Positions 14,590 to 26,954 of a stretch of 64,000 nucleotides of DNA are shown here, in pieces (position 1 is the stretch's first letter; each line of letters opens with the position of its first letter). The notes beneath the pieces were generated by a model. That model saw only the letters and a list, made by a program, of their open reading frames with translations, was not told the origin of the DNA and made no database searches. The position numbers and the translations under genes were made by a program. The stretch is from Cacajao melanocephalus (Eukaryota > Chordata > Mammalia > Primates > Pitheciidae): contig CAUYLG010026913.1 in NCBI GenBank assembly GCA_963573385.1, positions 62,001 through 126,000 of the forward strand, written 5' to 3'.

Positions 14590-14756
14590 CACTCAAACAT
14601 GGTCCATGGACCAGTAGCATGTGACCTCCCCTGGGAGGCTATTAGAAATGCAAAATCTTAGCCTGCCTGCTCCTTTCTTCCAGACCCACTGAATTCAAAT
14701 CTGCATTTTAACAAGATCCCCATGTGTATGTTAACATTTGAGAAGCACTGCTGTAA
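14590..14756 (+). mobile_element. MER5-type hAT DNA transposon
   Basis: Matches the MER5A pattern: actcaaacatggtccatggaccag near one end, ttagaaatgcaaaatct, and tttgagaagcactg near the other. It is non-autonomous and encodes no transposase. Confidence 0.78.
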
Positions 14757-15254
14757 CCTGTTATTTCAGTGTCCCAGAGAATCATTTGGGGGCTTGTTAT
14801 GATAAATGTTGGAGTCAAGCTTCCCTCATCGGCTGTTAAACAGCATCATAGGTAGCTCTGATGCCTAGGGTCTTCCACTGCTATCACACTGTCCCCCACC
14901 GTGCTCTAAAATGAGTCTCTGTCCTCTTCCTTCACAAAGCACTTTGGCAACTATGCTCTTATGTGATATTCAACCCCCTTTGAGGTAAATAGATATTACA
15001 GTCTTCATCTGTCTGATAAGGACTGCAGGCATGATTTGCCCTGGATGGATGAGTATGTTAGAACTGCCTTGGAGCCTCTATAAATACTAGGTTACCACAC
15101 TTGTACTATTCCAGCAATTTACTGTTTAGTATTCTAGCATCAAATTAACATAGTTTTTGGGTTTTTGGCCTATAAGTCATTTTCACAAATAAGTAATGAA
15201 TCTCTCCAGGCCAGGGAAGACTACATGTGATAGGGCATTTTATACCTGTTTTTA

Positions 15255-15445
15255 TAACAAAGCCTGCCTTCTGTGTGACTGTAGGCCAGTTACTTAAGAT
15301 AACTGATCTTAAACTTCTTCATCAACTGAATATAAATCATTATGTCCACTTGGCAGTATTGTGAGGATACTCAGTGATATGGGTGAAGCATAGACTCCAG
15401 TGTCTGAGAAGTGGCAGTTGCTCAATTAGTGGTAACTACTTGTCT
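15255..15445 (+). repeat. MIR SINE
   Basis: Diverged MIR with gtgtgactgtaggccagttacttaa and a right half ending gctcaattagtgg. Confidence 0.7.
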
Positions 15446-15589
15446 TGTAAACCTAGTGAGATAGAATGAGTTCATGAAAAGCTGAGGAAATGATACCCTG
15501 CATCACTCATAATGGGAATCATCTGTCTCTCTTGCTAGGTCAGATGACATCATCCATCAGGCCTTTGACCAAATCAGAGAAGTGGGATG

Positions 15590-15960
15590 ACTTGGTATTT
15601 AACAAGCATTGGTTTTATATGTGCCACATGCTATGCACTGTGTTAAATGCTCAGAATCCCAAGACCCAGACCCCACCATGCTCTAGAGGAGCCTACAGCT
15701 GAGTAAGAGAGAGAGAGGAGTCAACTGACAATTGCGACAATTGCCTTTCAGGGAAAGCAGGAAGGAGATAGAAGCACAGGTGGTAATGAAGCCCAGGGCA
15801 GGGGCATCCCACCCAGATGGGAGAGAGGGCAGAGAAAACCTGAGATGCTTCATGGAGGAGATTGGCCTTGAGTTGAGCCTTAAACAACCAATAGGAATTC
15901 GGCAGGTAAATAAGGGTTGGGAGTGGGGAGAAAGAGCGTTCCCCACTCCCAGCCGTGTGT
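15590..15960 (+). repeat. L2 LINE relic
   Basis: L2 3'-region pattern: aacaagcattgg, tgtgccacatgctatgcactgtg, gagcctacagctgag and later ggaggagattggccttgagttgagcc. Confidence 0.7.
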
Positions 15961-16044
15961 ATCTGTGTGTACAAAGGTCAACAAGTGAAGGAGAGAATAC
16001 TAGAAAATAGTCCTCATGTTTGGAGCCCGAGGTGTGTGTGTGTG

Positions 16045-16145
16045 TCCCTTACTAGCTGAGTGGCCTTGGACAAGTTTGATCATCTGTGATTTGGGAGGAT
16101 TAGATGCACTAATCAGTGTAAACATAAGGACTGATTCCAATTATT
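16045..16145 (+). repeat. MIR fragment
   Basis: Short MIR core, actagctgagtggccttggacaag, next to a small GT run at 16031-16044. Confidence 0.6.
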
Positions 16146-16714
16146 CGTCGCATGGTTGTGGAGGTAGTGGAGGTATTACTAGAAAATAGGGGACTAATAT
16201 TAAAAAGTCGCTAGAATTAGAGAACATTGCAGAGTTCAATTTTAGAATACATTTAGTAGAAAATACATGAATTAAGAGAGTGACTGAAAAAGGCAACTGA
16301 ATGTATTATAGTTCTGTGGAGTGGAAAACATGAGTTATATGTGTTCAGTGATGGACCACTGAATATATATAAGTCATTGTTATTTTAAGAGTCTAGATTG
16401 GAGACTAGAAAGGTTTCTGGTTCTCGGTAATGAAAGTATTTGTACAAGAAGTGACTCTTAAGTATTGCAACAATGTTCCAAGAGTATGCACATTGAAATC
16501 TGTCTCTTACCATCATCATGATCACACTCACTCCCACATCTTTGCTCCCAGAACAGGGCATAGACATCCATGTCTGAAACCTACAGGAAATCCAGACTTC
16601 TCTGTGATGTTTCCTGGGTAGAACATTCTAAGCCAGAGACCAAGAAGCTGATTTTTATAAATAGTGCCCCTTCTCCTTGGTCGTAGGAACCCTGACAACC
16701 ATCAAGGAAGAAGT

Positions 16715-17009
16715 CAGTTCATATCTTTCGCCCACTTTTGAATGGGCTTATTTGTTTTTTTCCTGTAAATTTGTTTTAGTTCTTTGTTGATTCTAGATAT
16801 TAGCCCTTTGTCAGATTGGTAGATTGCAAAATTTTTTTCCCATTCTGTTGGTTGCCGATTCACTCTAATGACTGTTTCTTTTGCTGTGCAGAAGCTGTGA
16901 GTTCGTGACCAAAACACCAAAAGCATTGGCAACAAAAGCCAAAATAGACAAATGGGATCTAATCAAACTCCACAGCTTCTGCATAGCAAAAGAAACAGTC
17001 ATTAGAGTG
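16715..17009. mobile_element. L1 ORF2 fragment in fold-back (inverted) arrangement
   Basis: 16715-16899 is antisense L1 ORF2; on the minus strand it encodes a stretch with [11 protein letters not shown] and [15 protein letters not shown]. 16900-17009 is sense ORF2 from just upstream in the element ([17 protein letters not shown]). The two overlap, giving 39-bp inverted arms (16861-16899 and 16971-17009, one mismatch) around a 71-bp spacer. Both arms share the same deviations from family consensus (HSFC, TVIRV). There is no poly(A) tail, 3' UTR or clear target duplication. The coding pieces are too short to be functional. Confidence 0.9.
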
Positions 17010-17658
17010 CCACCCTCTTTTGTAGTGAGTAACCCATCACCAAGAGGGTTCAATGAGACGTGGGGTGTGGAGTGGGAGACCCTTGCAACAGCTACAAGAG
17101 CAGAATGAATGCTGCTTTAAGATCCACTCCAACCCTGTGAGTTTCATAACTAATCTACTATAAAGTATAGACAGTCTCCCTCCTTTTCTTAGGGAAGCCG
17201 CCATGAACCCAACACTAAACATCACGGAGAAGCACAGTGAGCATCAATGATAGAAATAATGGAAATGATTGGGCCATCTTCCTCAGTTTCTCCTCCCAAA
17301 CTGGGTGGGAAGCAAAGAACCACATTCCAGGTTTCTATCCTAAAACTTTCCTCTCCCTCCCCTCTCCCCATTCCCAAAGCAAAGAGCTCTCTTCATCTTG
17401 AAAGCCAGAGTATAACCACCTAACATAAAAACTCTTTGGATGATGATCTAACCCTATTCTTTTATCAGCAAAATGGAATTGCACTACCCCACGCAGTGTG
17501 CTGGGCTGCAAGGCTTCATGGTGCAGTACACTTTATTAGGATCAATCCCATGCTCCTTGTGTGCTTATTCCCATACGTGGTATTACACAGTACTACGCAG
17601 AAGGTGATATGAATAAATAGCCGTCCTACAGCTTCAATTTTACTTTAACATTATGGGA

Positions 17659-17788
17659 ATAAGCCAGGCAAGGTGGCACATGCCCTTACCCCCAGTTACT
17701 GGGAAAGCTCAGGTGGGGGGAATGCTGGAGCCCAGGAATTCAAGGCCAGCTTGGACAACATAGCAAGATTGTGTTTCTAAAGTAAAAA
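17659..17788 (+). mobile_element. FLAM/Alu monomer-like SINE
   Basis: A single Alu-like left monomer (agccaggcaaggtggcacatgcc ... cttggacaacatagcaagat) with an A-rich end. It is diverged and old. Confidence 0.8.
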
Positions 17789-18383
17789 AGATTTGGGGCA
17801 ATCAATATGCATCTGTTTGTGTTGATTTGTTCAATTTAAGTAAAGCAGAGTAGGTTAGAAGAGAATACAAAATCCACATAAATTTTTAAGATTAAATACA
17901 AAATTTTAAAGCACGTACTTGCTTGCACTGGGGTATCTGTGGCTATAGGTACTAATTATTGAAGGAAAACATTCATTTTTCCCCACAATAGGATATTTCA
18001 GCAGAAAAGTTTAATAAGCGAAAGATTTACTACACGATGTGCAGATGGCAATTTTTTCCTTTTCCTCTTGGTTTTCTTAACGGAAGCCCAGAGATAAGTC
18101 CAGAAAGAAGGATGTTGGGCCTTGCTCAAAATCAGCTATATAAATGGTTCCAAGTGGTTCTAAAGCACACTTTAGAAATCCTTATACTCAAAGCAGGAGA
18201 GTAGTTATGAAAACATACCTACCCACTACATGAGTATGATTTGGGAACAGAGCAGGCTACCAAAGGTAAGCCTTGGCTGGAAGAGGTGAGTGCTAAGGTA
18301 GGAATGCTCCCACCAAAACTTGGGTTGAAACTTAATTACTTAATTGCTAATTTAACAGTACTGGGAAGCAGACCCTTTAAGCG

Positions 18384-18646
18384 TTGATTAGGTCATTTAT
18401 GGATTTCTGCTGTTATCCTGGGAGTGGGTTAGTGATCTCAGGAGTTCAGCTGCCTTTTGCTCTTTGTCTTTCACGGCTTGCTTTCGCTTTCACCCTTCCG
18501 CAATGGGTGACTGTCACCAGATGCCAGAGCCATGCTCCTGGACTTCCCAGGCTCCAGAACCATGAGCCAAATAAATTATTCTCGTTCTTTGTAAATTACC
18601 AAGGTTGTGACATACCGCTCCAGCAGCAGAAAGCACACTAGGCTAG
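18384..18646 (+). mobile_element. ERVL-MaLR LTR (MLT1/MST type), partial
   Basis: 3' LTR hallmarks are gggttagtgatctcaggagt, gtcaccagatgccagagccatg, cttcccaggctccagaaccatgagccaaataaatt and a cagcagcagaaagcacacta end. It includes the AATAAA poly(A) signal at about 18569. No internal viral genes are present. Confidence 0.82.
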
Positions 18647-18769
18647 CGGGCCAACCAGCTCTGTATACAACTTGAGAGATGTAGTAAAACGTCCTTCTTT
18701 ACCACACTGATGATATAGTGGCTGAAATCCCAGGCACTGGTACAAGCATTTCTAAGTGGTTTCTCATAA

Positions 18770-19966
18770 AGTCATGCACCATAAACATAACCATGTTTTA
18801 GCCAACAATGGACTGCATACATAACAGCGATCCCATAAGATTCTAAGAAAGCTGAAAAATTCCTATTGCTAAGTGATGGCACAGTTTCCTAACATCATAG
18901 CACAATGCATTACTCATGTGTTTGTGGTGATGCTGGTGTAAATAAACTTATCATGCTGTCAGTTGTAAAAAGGTATGGCACATACAATTATGTACAGGGC
19001 ACAATGCTTGATAAGGATAATAAATGACTATGTTACTCATTTATGTATTTATGATACTTTTTATCTTCATTTTAGAGTGTACTCTTTCTACGTTAAAAAA
19101 AAAAAAAAGAAAGAAAGTTAACTTAGGCAGGTCCTTCAGGAGGCATCCAGAAGAAGGCATTGTTATTATAGGAGACAGCAGTTCCATGCACATCCCCTGA
19201 AGACCTTCCAGTGGGACAAGATGTGGAGGTGGAAAGCAGTGATATTGATGATCCTGATCCTGTGTGAACCTAGGCGGATGTCTATGTTTTAGTTTTTATC
19301 AGAAAGTATAAAGAGCAAAACAAATTATTTAAATTTCAAAATAGAAAAAAATCTTACAGAATAAGGATATATTGTTGTACAGCTGTACAACGTGTTTGTG
19401 TTTTAAGGTGTTCTTTCAAAAGACTCAAAAAGTTAAAAAAAAGTTTAAAGTTTATAAAGCAAAAAAGTTACAGCAAACTAAGGTGAATTTATTATTGAAG
19501 AAGTTTTAAATAAATCCAGCATAGCCTAAATATCCAGTGGTTATAAAGTCTACAGTAATGTACAGTAACATCCTAGGCCTTCACATTCACTCACCACTCA
19601 CTCACTCGCTCAGAACAACTTCCAGTCCTGCAAGCTCCATTCATGGTACGTGCCCTACACAGGTCTACCATTTTTTTTATCTTTGATACTGTAGATTTTA
19701 TACTGTGTTTTTACTGTGCCTTTTCTATTTTTTGATAGAAATACTTACTATTGTGCTGCAATTGCCTAGAGTATTCAGTACAGTAGCATGCTATGTAGGT
19801 CTGCAGCCTAGGAGCAAGAGGCTATCCCACACAGCCTAGGCATGTAGCAGGCTACAGCAGCTAGGTTTGTGTAACTGCACTCTGCAGTGTTCACACAACT
19901 ATGACATCATCTAACAATGCAGTTCTCTCAGAATCCATCCCCATTGTTAACAGACACAAGACTGTA
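18770..19966 (+). mobile_element. Tigger-like (TcMar) DNA transposon relic
   Basis: The left end, agtcatgcaccataaacataacc, and the right end, ccccattgttaacagacacaagactgt, are mutually complementary decayed terminal repeats. The right part, agcctaggagcaagaggctatcccacacagcctagg ... ctaggtttgtgtaactgcactctgcagtgtt, is a widespread primate repeat. About 1.2 kb remains, with a degraded interior and no open transposase frame. The exact subfamily is uncertain. Confidence 0.65.
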
Positions 19967-19969
19967 CTT

Positions 19970-20110
19970 ATCCTTAGGAAGCAGGTACTACTGTCCCTAA
20001 CTTAGATGTGAGAAACTGAGGATCAACGGTGTGAAAGTAGCTTAAGCCATCTACCTAACTTACAGGTGACACAACTTGTGTCAAATTCAGGCCTGACTCC
20101 AAAGTCATAT
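19970..20110 (-). repeat. MIR-like fragment
   Basis: Reverse MIR pattern: ggtactactgtccctaacttagatgtgagaaactgaggatc. Confidence 0.6.
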
Positions 20111-22379
20111 CATTGTTTTCTACCATATAGTGTCTTTTTGTTAATAACGTTCTGCTTCCTCCTTCTCATTTGCCTTTTGTTTTCCCTCTTTAACTCCTTT
20201 CTCATTACAGTAATTACTGGATTGCTTACCATCCACCTAAAGTTCAATCTGAGGCTTTAATTTCCTATTACAATTGAAGACACTGGGGTTAAGGTGTCAG
20301 ATGTGTGGCTGCTTTGTTCTCATACATTCTTCTACTGTGCTGGGATTACTTAACAGCTGTTAGAGTATAATCGATACTTCAGCTTTCCATAGGAAGGTCT
20401 GACATAAAAGCACCCATGTATCAGTCAAATCAATCTAAGCTCTAGCATTCACAGCCCTCTTCCCTTACCAGGTACAGTTTTCTGGTCACAGCTGGAACTC
20501 TGCTTATTTTTGTGTAGTGGGGCAAATAGCTACAAACAAAATAGCCTAAATCGTCCTTGCAGTAAGACCAAAAGGTGTCTTAACTGTTCCTATTACATTT
20601 AGATAGACAAGACACAGCCTGTCAATCTGTCCTGGATAGAATAAAATGGAAAACAAGTGATCTAAATTCATTTTTATTTCCAAAATCTCAGGATACAGAC
20701 ATAGGACTATCTTATTCCAAGACGTACTATATCCCCACAAACACCTTTTTCCAGTCTTTTTAAAAAACAACAAAAAAAATCGATTCTCTCCTCTCTAAAT
20801 CTACCAATTTCTAAAATAAACTGTCCATCTTGCTCTTTCATTCCACACTAACAGCTTCACCTTACATCTGACTTCTTTTCATGCAACATCATTGTAATTT
20901 CTCCAGTGTTTTCTCTGACGATTCGATTTATTCACTCTGTGCCCCTCAGACCTCCCATTTGTAATTTTGTAGCCCTATCGAAGTCAGTTTCACTGCTCAT
21001 TCCAGATAGGCGCTGAGCCAATATATTGCCAATAACACTCACTCTTGTGCTAAGTTAAAATACACAGTGCAACTTGCCAAGTTTCCTTATTTGGCAAGAA
21101 GGCCCCTTAGTTCCCAAGATCTTTGACCATCCATTTTTAGATCCAAGTCCGCGTGTTTAATATTTGGATATTTTTCTCTCTCTCCCTTTCTTTAGTGTGT
21201 CCTTATTTATTCCCTAAAAGAATAAGAAAAACAGATCAATTATCTATTTGCTTTTTTAGACAAGAAAAAAAGTCCTGGCAATTGCATCATGGTCATTTAC
21301 TCTGCAATTACCATCACTACAATATTTTATTTAAACAATATTTTGTAGTTAAAAAAACTCCCCAAATAATCTCAAAAAGTTTATAGAAGGAATTACATTG
21401 TGAAAGATTAAAATAAACAATGCAGTGGTCCAAAAGACCATTTTTATCTTAATTCTCTCTTCCCAGACTAAATTCCTATTCATTTACAATCTCCTAAATC
21501 TCTCACTATGGTAGCAGGAATTTAAAACAAAGGCTCTACAAATGGCCAAAACCATAATTAAAAATGCAGCCGTCACATTTTCTTTTTAAATTGAAAAACA
21601 AGTGAAATTTCACTGTGGAGACAGGCCTGCTACAAAGAGGGCATTGACCAGCCCTGAATCACTTGCTTACTTTTGTCTTTAAACGTCTTTGGAGGTTTGG
21701 ATCCAGTAAATCCTAGCTGTTGATTTCAACGAAGGTCAGGGAAGCAAGAAGGCTTTCCTAAAATAGCTTCAGGATTAAAGTCGGAATACAGTTTTCAACA
21801 ATCTCAATTAAAATATCCTCAAATTCACTCTGGAAGACGATTCTCACACACCATTATTAATGAGAGCTGCTTACTGTACTAGGAATTGTGTTGCTTTCAT
21901 TATTACAGAAACTAACAAAAATAAAGTTCCCCATAAACAATGCTGATGCGCGATCTCAAAGCGCATCAGAAACATTTTCGGCGATCTAACAGAGATACCC
22001 AATTTTTTTTTAGGCAATCGAAGTCATCCAGTCAGTCCTGAATTAAAGTTTTCTGAGAGCTGTCATGAGCATGCGAGGCCAGGCGAGGCGGCGGCCTGGG
22101 TAAGCACTTCTGGGCCTGGTGCAGGTCTCGGAGACCACGAAAAGCCGGCTCCCTGAGGGTCACTGAAGGGGACACCCCCGGCTCCGGTCGGAGGAAAGGG
22201 GGAAGCCGGAGAGGGCAGGCGCTCCACGCTGCCCAAGCCCGGGGCAGGAAGGGTGGAGAGTGGTGGCTCTGGATACATTTACGCCTGTTTGTAAAACCGA
22301 TCTTCAGTGTTCATTGTTCCTGGCCTAATTATGTGAGGAAAACAGAATGAAGGAAAATGGATGGGACGCAACGCCGCTC

Positions 22380-23260
22380 ACGGCCGAGTTCTTAGGAAAG
22401 CAGAAGTTGGTCGTCCCTCCTCGCACGCACGGGGTGTGCTGGGAAGTGGCCGGCACCCTGCCCTGATTTTGGGGCCTCGCGGTTCGCCCCTCGACAGCGC
22501 TCCAGTCACCCGGTGCTTGGCCGGCTCTGCTGCTCGCGGGACCCCTGCCCGTGCCGCGAAAGCCCGAGCCGCCCCGGCCTGCGCCCCGCGCCTCCGGGCG
22601 CCAACTTCTCCGTGGGACTGGCCCGAACTCTCCAGAACCGCACTTGGCGGCGCCGCGGCCGAGGTCCCGCGAGGACTCCCCGGGCGCCGCGAAGGCTCGC
22701 TCCTGCCGCCGCCGAGGCTGGGCGGGCCCTGGGTCAGGGAGGGGAGCCCCGAGCAGCCTCTCGAGGCCGTCTGGGCTCCCGGGCCCCGGCGGCGCCTCGG
22801 CCCCGAGACGCGGGGACGACTCGCGACTGCGACAGGCCTCGCCCCCTCCCTCCCCGCCCTCCGCGGCCTCCGGCCTGGCCCCTACCTGGCTCCCGGGCCG
22901 GGCGCGAGCAGCAGCCGGGGGCGCCGAGGCCTCGCGCGCGACGAGGGCGGCGGGGGTCGGGACGACAGCGGCCCTCGCGGCTCCCACGCTTCCTCCGGAG
23001 TCAGGAGTTGAACATTCCGCCTCTCCGCGCGGCGCCAATGAGGAAGACAGTCACGGCAACAGCACCACCTACCTCCAGGCGCGGAACGGCCGGGCCGCCC
23101 TCCCCTCACACGCGCGGGCGAGCGGGGCGTGGGGAAGGCTCTCGGGCCTCCCTGGCCTGCGCCCGGGGGGCACCATCCGCCCCGCGCCCCAGGACCCGCC
23201 GAGGCCCCCCAGACACACCTGCCCCACTGTGCGGGGAAGGCCGTGGGGGTGTTCCCCCTC
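22380..23260 (-). promoter_or_regulatory. MAP3K20: CpG island, probable MAP3K20 (ZAK) promoter and first non-coding exon
   Basis: This is a dense CpG, very GC-rich block; a less dense shoulder starts near 22060. It sits about 21 kb beyond the RAPGEF4 end in the same transcriptional direction. In mammals the next gene in that position is MAP3K20, encoding the ribotoxic-stress and p38/JNK MAP3K ZAK. On the minus strand two good splice donors follow GC-rich sequence: CCAG|GTAGGG with the exon ending at 22886, and GGAG|GTAGGTGG with the exon ending at 23073. A CCAAT box (plus sense) lies at about 23036. I propose a first exon ending at 22886. Gene identity is inferred from conserved synteny, because no MAP3K20 coding exon lies in the window. 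The long open frames here follow from GC content and lack protein-like features. Confidence 0.7.
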
Positions 23261-23399
23261 CCCCAGCACCTTAACTCATCTTTTTGACAAGTTAACACAC
23301 CTGCTACTCCTTCAACTCACTCCTCAACAAACAGGCACTGGGGACAAAAAGAAATAGAGGCTGTTTTGTGCCCTGCAAGAGTTAATTCTTAAGTTGGGG

Positions 23400-23914
23400 A
23401 AAGGGACAAATGTAGAGATTTCTGGGGACATAGGTCTGAAGGCTGCTTCCCTAGAAAGATCAGTAGGTACCTCTGGCATTTTGAGGAGGGGCCGTGTTCT
23501 GCTGCTCTCAATTTTAACAGAGCAGAATTCAGATGAGGAGCCAGAGTCCATTACAGGCCTAAGCCCAAGGTGGAAATGGGCGTTGGGAAGAAAAGAAATT
23601 TCTGACTGGGGAGGATGGTTCTGTGAAGGAAAAGTGAGAGGAGCTTGCAAGGACAGGGGCCACGTTATCCACGATTTTGAATTTGAATTTTATTACCCAT
23701 GGACCCTGGGGAGCTGTGGAAAATTAGAATCAAAGGAGTGAAATAGGTGTTTGTATTTCTGTTTAAACAGCCATTTTGAGAGAGTAGTCCACAGTGGTTG
23801 TAGGTTGGGTTGCTAGGATGGAAGCAGGGTGAGTGGTAGATATTGTCACCACCCAGTTATGGGATCATGAGGACCCAAGTTAGGCGTAGGAAATGGAATT
23901 AAAAAGAAGAAATG
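23400..23914 (+). repeat. L2 LINE relic, first part
   Basis: The L2-like phrase gcaaggacaggggccacgttatccacgattttgaatttgaattttattacccatggaccctggggagc corresponds to a conserved stretch of the L2 3' region. The element is split by an Alu. Confidence 0.65.
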
Positions 23915-24187
23915 GGCTGGGTGTGGTGTCTGTAATCCCAGCACTTTGGGAGGCCAAGGGGAGAGGATTGCTTGAGACCTGGCTAGGTAACATGGTGAGA
24001 CCTCATCTCTAAAAAAATCAAGAAATTAGCCCAGTGTGGTGGCACACACCTATAGTCCCAGCTACTAGAGAGGCTGAGGTGGGAGAATTGCCGGGGAAGT
24101 CGAAGCTGCAGTAGACCACAATCATGCCACTGCACTCCAGCCTGGATGAGAGAGACCCTGTCTCCAAAAAAAAAAAAAAAAAAAAAA
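23915..24187 (+). mobile_element. Alu SINE
   Basis: A sense Alu with a poly(A) tail, flanked by agaagaaatgg on both sides. It was inserted into L2 sequence. Confidence 0.93.
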
Positions 24188-24600
24188 GAAGAAGAAATGG
24201 AATTGAGAGAAATATTAAATATTTCTCGAAGATCCCACAGAAATTGGTAAACCACTAGATTTAGAAGAGAAGAAGGAGAGATGATGCCCAGATTTCAGAC
24301 CTGGATGACTGGAAGAATGATGGTGTCATTGACAGAAATAGGAATACGTGGAAGGGAAGCTGGCTTCATGTTGAGTTTGAGGTCATAGGAGTGAAAACAG
24401 GTAGAGATGAAGCAACTGAAATATGAAACAAATTCAGAAAAGAGGTCAAGAGTGAAATAGAAAATTTGTAAGTCATTCAACAGGTTAAAGATATGAAAGT
24501 GGAGTGATGAGTGAATAAAGATTAAAAAACAATTTATTAGGCTGACATTCAGATTAATTTGTCCTTTGATGAGGACTGGAGATTTTAGCATTAATAAGTT
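24188..24600 (+). repeat. L2 LINE relic, second part
   Basis: ttcagacctggatgactggaagaatgatggtgtcattgacagaaataggaa is an L2-type sequence continuing the block before the Alu. Confidence 0.65.
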
Positions 24601-24779
24601 TTATTTTGGTAACTGAGAAATTAGAATTGATGAAAATTGCCATGCAAAAAAATTTGTAATGGAGGTCTAATCAAATAATTCCAAATGATTCCATCTAATC
24701 CATTCAAGGAAAAACTAAGGCTCTTTAGCATAGACCCCAGGCATAGGATGACTCCAATCATTTCACCTTACCTTCAGAG

Positions 24780-24925
24780 GCACTTGGTTGTGATAGAAAG
24801 GACACTTGACTGAGGGTGGGAAAACCTGACCTCTGGTCTTAGAACCACCAGGTATCAGCGAGAGTGCTTTGCAAGATAGGCCACGGTTTCCTCCTCTGCA
24901 AAATAAGAGGAACTAACTAGAAGTT
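24780..24925 (+). repeat. MIR-like SINE relic
   Basis: Weak MIR/MIR3 pattern with gtttcctcctctgcaaaataagagg. Confidence 0.5.
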
Positions 24926-26184
24926 AGTTACAGATTCTAGCTTTAAAACCATGAATGTATTGCTTTAAATTGGGAGCACATGGCTTAAGAGCCTTAATAT
25001 TTTTAGCCACGTTGCACTTGCTTCCCATCGTTTTCCTCACATAATTAGGCCAAGAGAATAACCAGCAGGAACAATGAACACTAAAGATTTGTTTCACAAA
25101 CATGCCTAAATGATAATCTAGTAGACATTTTCCTGTCTTCCCAAATAAGTTGCAAGCCCTTTGAGGTCGTATCTTATATTCTGTTGTACCTGCATATATA
25201 TTGTCTATAGCTGAAATAGACATATAATGATCGTATCATAAACTGCCTCAAGTTTGGTTTTTCTTTTGTCAAGCTGCCTGTTTCCTATTGATTATATTGA
25301 TCTTTTTAGGCCCCAGACCTAATAAATATAGTCTAGTATGTATTCTCAATACTGACTGCTTTTTCAAACTTTCAAATATTTTTACTTGGTTAATTCTCAC
25401 CTGGCAGAGTCTAGGTTTACCTGTGTAAAAAGCAATAACAAAAGAGACTTAGTGAAACCTCTCTTACCAAACCTGCCTATTCCTTTACTTCAAATGTTTC
25501 CACACTAAAAATAGATGTACTCTTAGCAGTGGGGTGGCTTGGAAGTCCTTAGCACCCTCTTATACACAAGAACATTCTCCAAAATAAACATGCAATCTAA
25601 GTTAAAAAATATAAATATAGCTTAAGGAAAAACTTTCCTAACCCCCTATTCAATGGAATTGTTTCCTCTAAGCCCCTCTTCAGATAGATAGCCTGAAACT
25701 GCCAACAGCTATCAGTGGATCGGAAAAGTGCAGATATAAATTCTATTAATGGAAGAAGGAATGGCAACTTAAAAGGAAGGAAGCAGTCTTTATCCTCCCC
25801 TCCTCTTATAGTGGTAAGAGTTATGGTGCAAGCTGGCACCCAGGGGCATTTTCTCTAGCTGTCTTAGTTTTCCATCTTAAATTGTGAATAGCCTATGCCT
25901 GGATCGTGGCTAAGAATTAGCCAACTTTTATGCAAACGCCAAGGCTTTACCTCCTGTACAACTGTGAATCCCTGGGAAATTAAGGTATATAATCAAACAT
26001 CCTTTAAGTCATTTAATTGTTACCTTAAAATTATAAATAAAGCCTAGAACACTGTTTGAGTTTAGTTTTTACATCTAACTTGAGGATCAAAGAGAGTCAC
26101 AAGAATATTCAGGATATGGAATTTAGGTGCCCTGGGGCATGAAAGGGGCAGTGTGGCAGGAAGAGATATTGAAGACTTTTCCAA

Positions 26185-26550
26185 AACGTATTCAACAAGC
26201 ATTTACTGACTGCCAGGCACTGTGCTGAGCTTTATGATTATAGCAGTGAATAAGCATGGTCCCTTCTCTCACAGAGCTTTCAGAGTGCAATGGAAGAGCC
26301 AGCAAAGACACAAGCAATTACACCGTGGAGTGCTCATAAAGGGGCAAAGATTGGGGCTTGCAGAGGGTACCTAGCATAGTTTTGAGAGGCCAATGAAAGC
26401 TTCCAAGTCAAAGAATCTCTAAGTTAATACAAAAAGAAATGAAGAGGATTTGCTGGACAAAAAGGAGGGAAAGATATTCCAGGCAAAGGGAACAGGTGGC
26501 ATGGCCTGAGAGCATTTAGCAAGTTCAAAGAATAAGTTCTTTATGTATCT
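26185..26550 (+). repeat. L2 LINE relic
   Basis: ttcaacaagcatttactgactgccaggcactgtgctgagc, then cacagagctttcagagtgcaatgg and attccaggcaaagggaacaggtggc, follows the L2 consensus order. Confidence 0.8.
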
Positions 26551-26619
26551 CAGTAAAGACATCACCAGCAGGGAGTAATAGCCCTCATAGTAGTAGTAAT
26601 AGTAATAGCAGAAGCAATA

Positions 26620-26800
26620 ACAATAATAGATGGTTAATATTTACTGAATAGTCATACACCATGCACTGAATTAAGAGTTTTACACAGACTTTTCCCATTT
26701 AGTCTTCACAATAACCCTAGCAGGTAGTTTAAGTCATCATCCCATGCTATGGGGCTGGAAAACATCTTGGAAAGCTTGAGCAACTTGCCTTTCCTCAGGG
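26620..26800 (-). repeat. MIR SINE
   Basis: Reverse MIR: atttactgaatagtcatacaccatgcactgaattaagag ... cacaataaccctagcaggtag ... gcaacttgcc. Confidence 0.75.
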
Positions 26801-26839
26801 AGCAAAAGGTGGACTTTAGGTTTGTTTTTTTAGATCAAG

Positions 26840-26954
26840 CAGTTCTCAAAGTTTTTGGTCTCGGGACTCCATTACACTCTAAAAAAGTCACTGAGGATGC
26901 CAAATAGCTTTTAAGTGAGTCATATTTATCAATATTTATTATAGTAGAAATTAA
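26840..26954 (+). repeat. Old DNA-transposon-like fragment
   Basis: gttctcaaagtttttggtctcgggactccattacactc resembles a widespread non-autonomous hAT-type relic. The family is not determined. Confidence 0.45.

Noticed and set aside
16714..17108. Two ORFs with reverse-transcriptase-like sequence
   Set aside because: They are short pieces of L1 ORF2 in a rearranged fragment, not a gene.
22325..23357. Several overlapping ORFs of 138-268 codons on both strands
   Set aside because: They lie in a CpG island where stop codons are rare, have extreme Arg/Pro/Ala composition, overlap in many frames and show no domain. They are composition artefacts.
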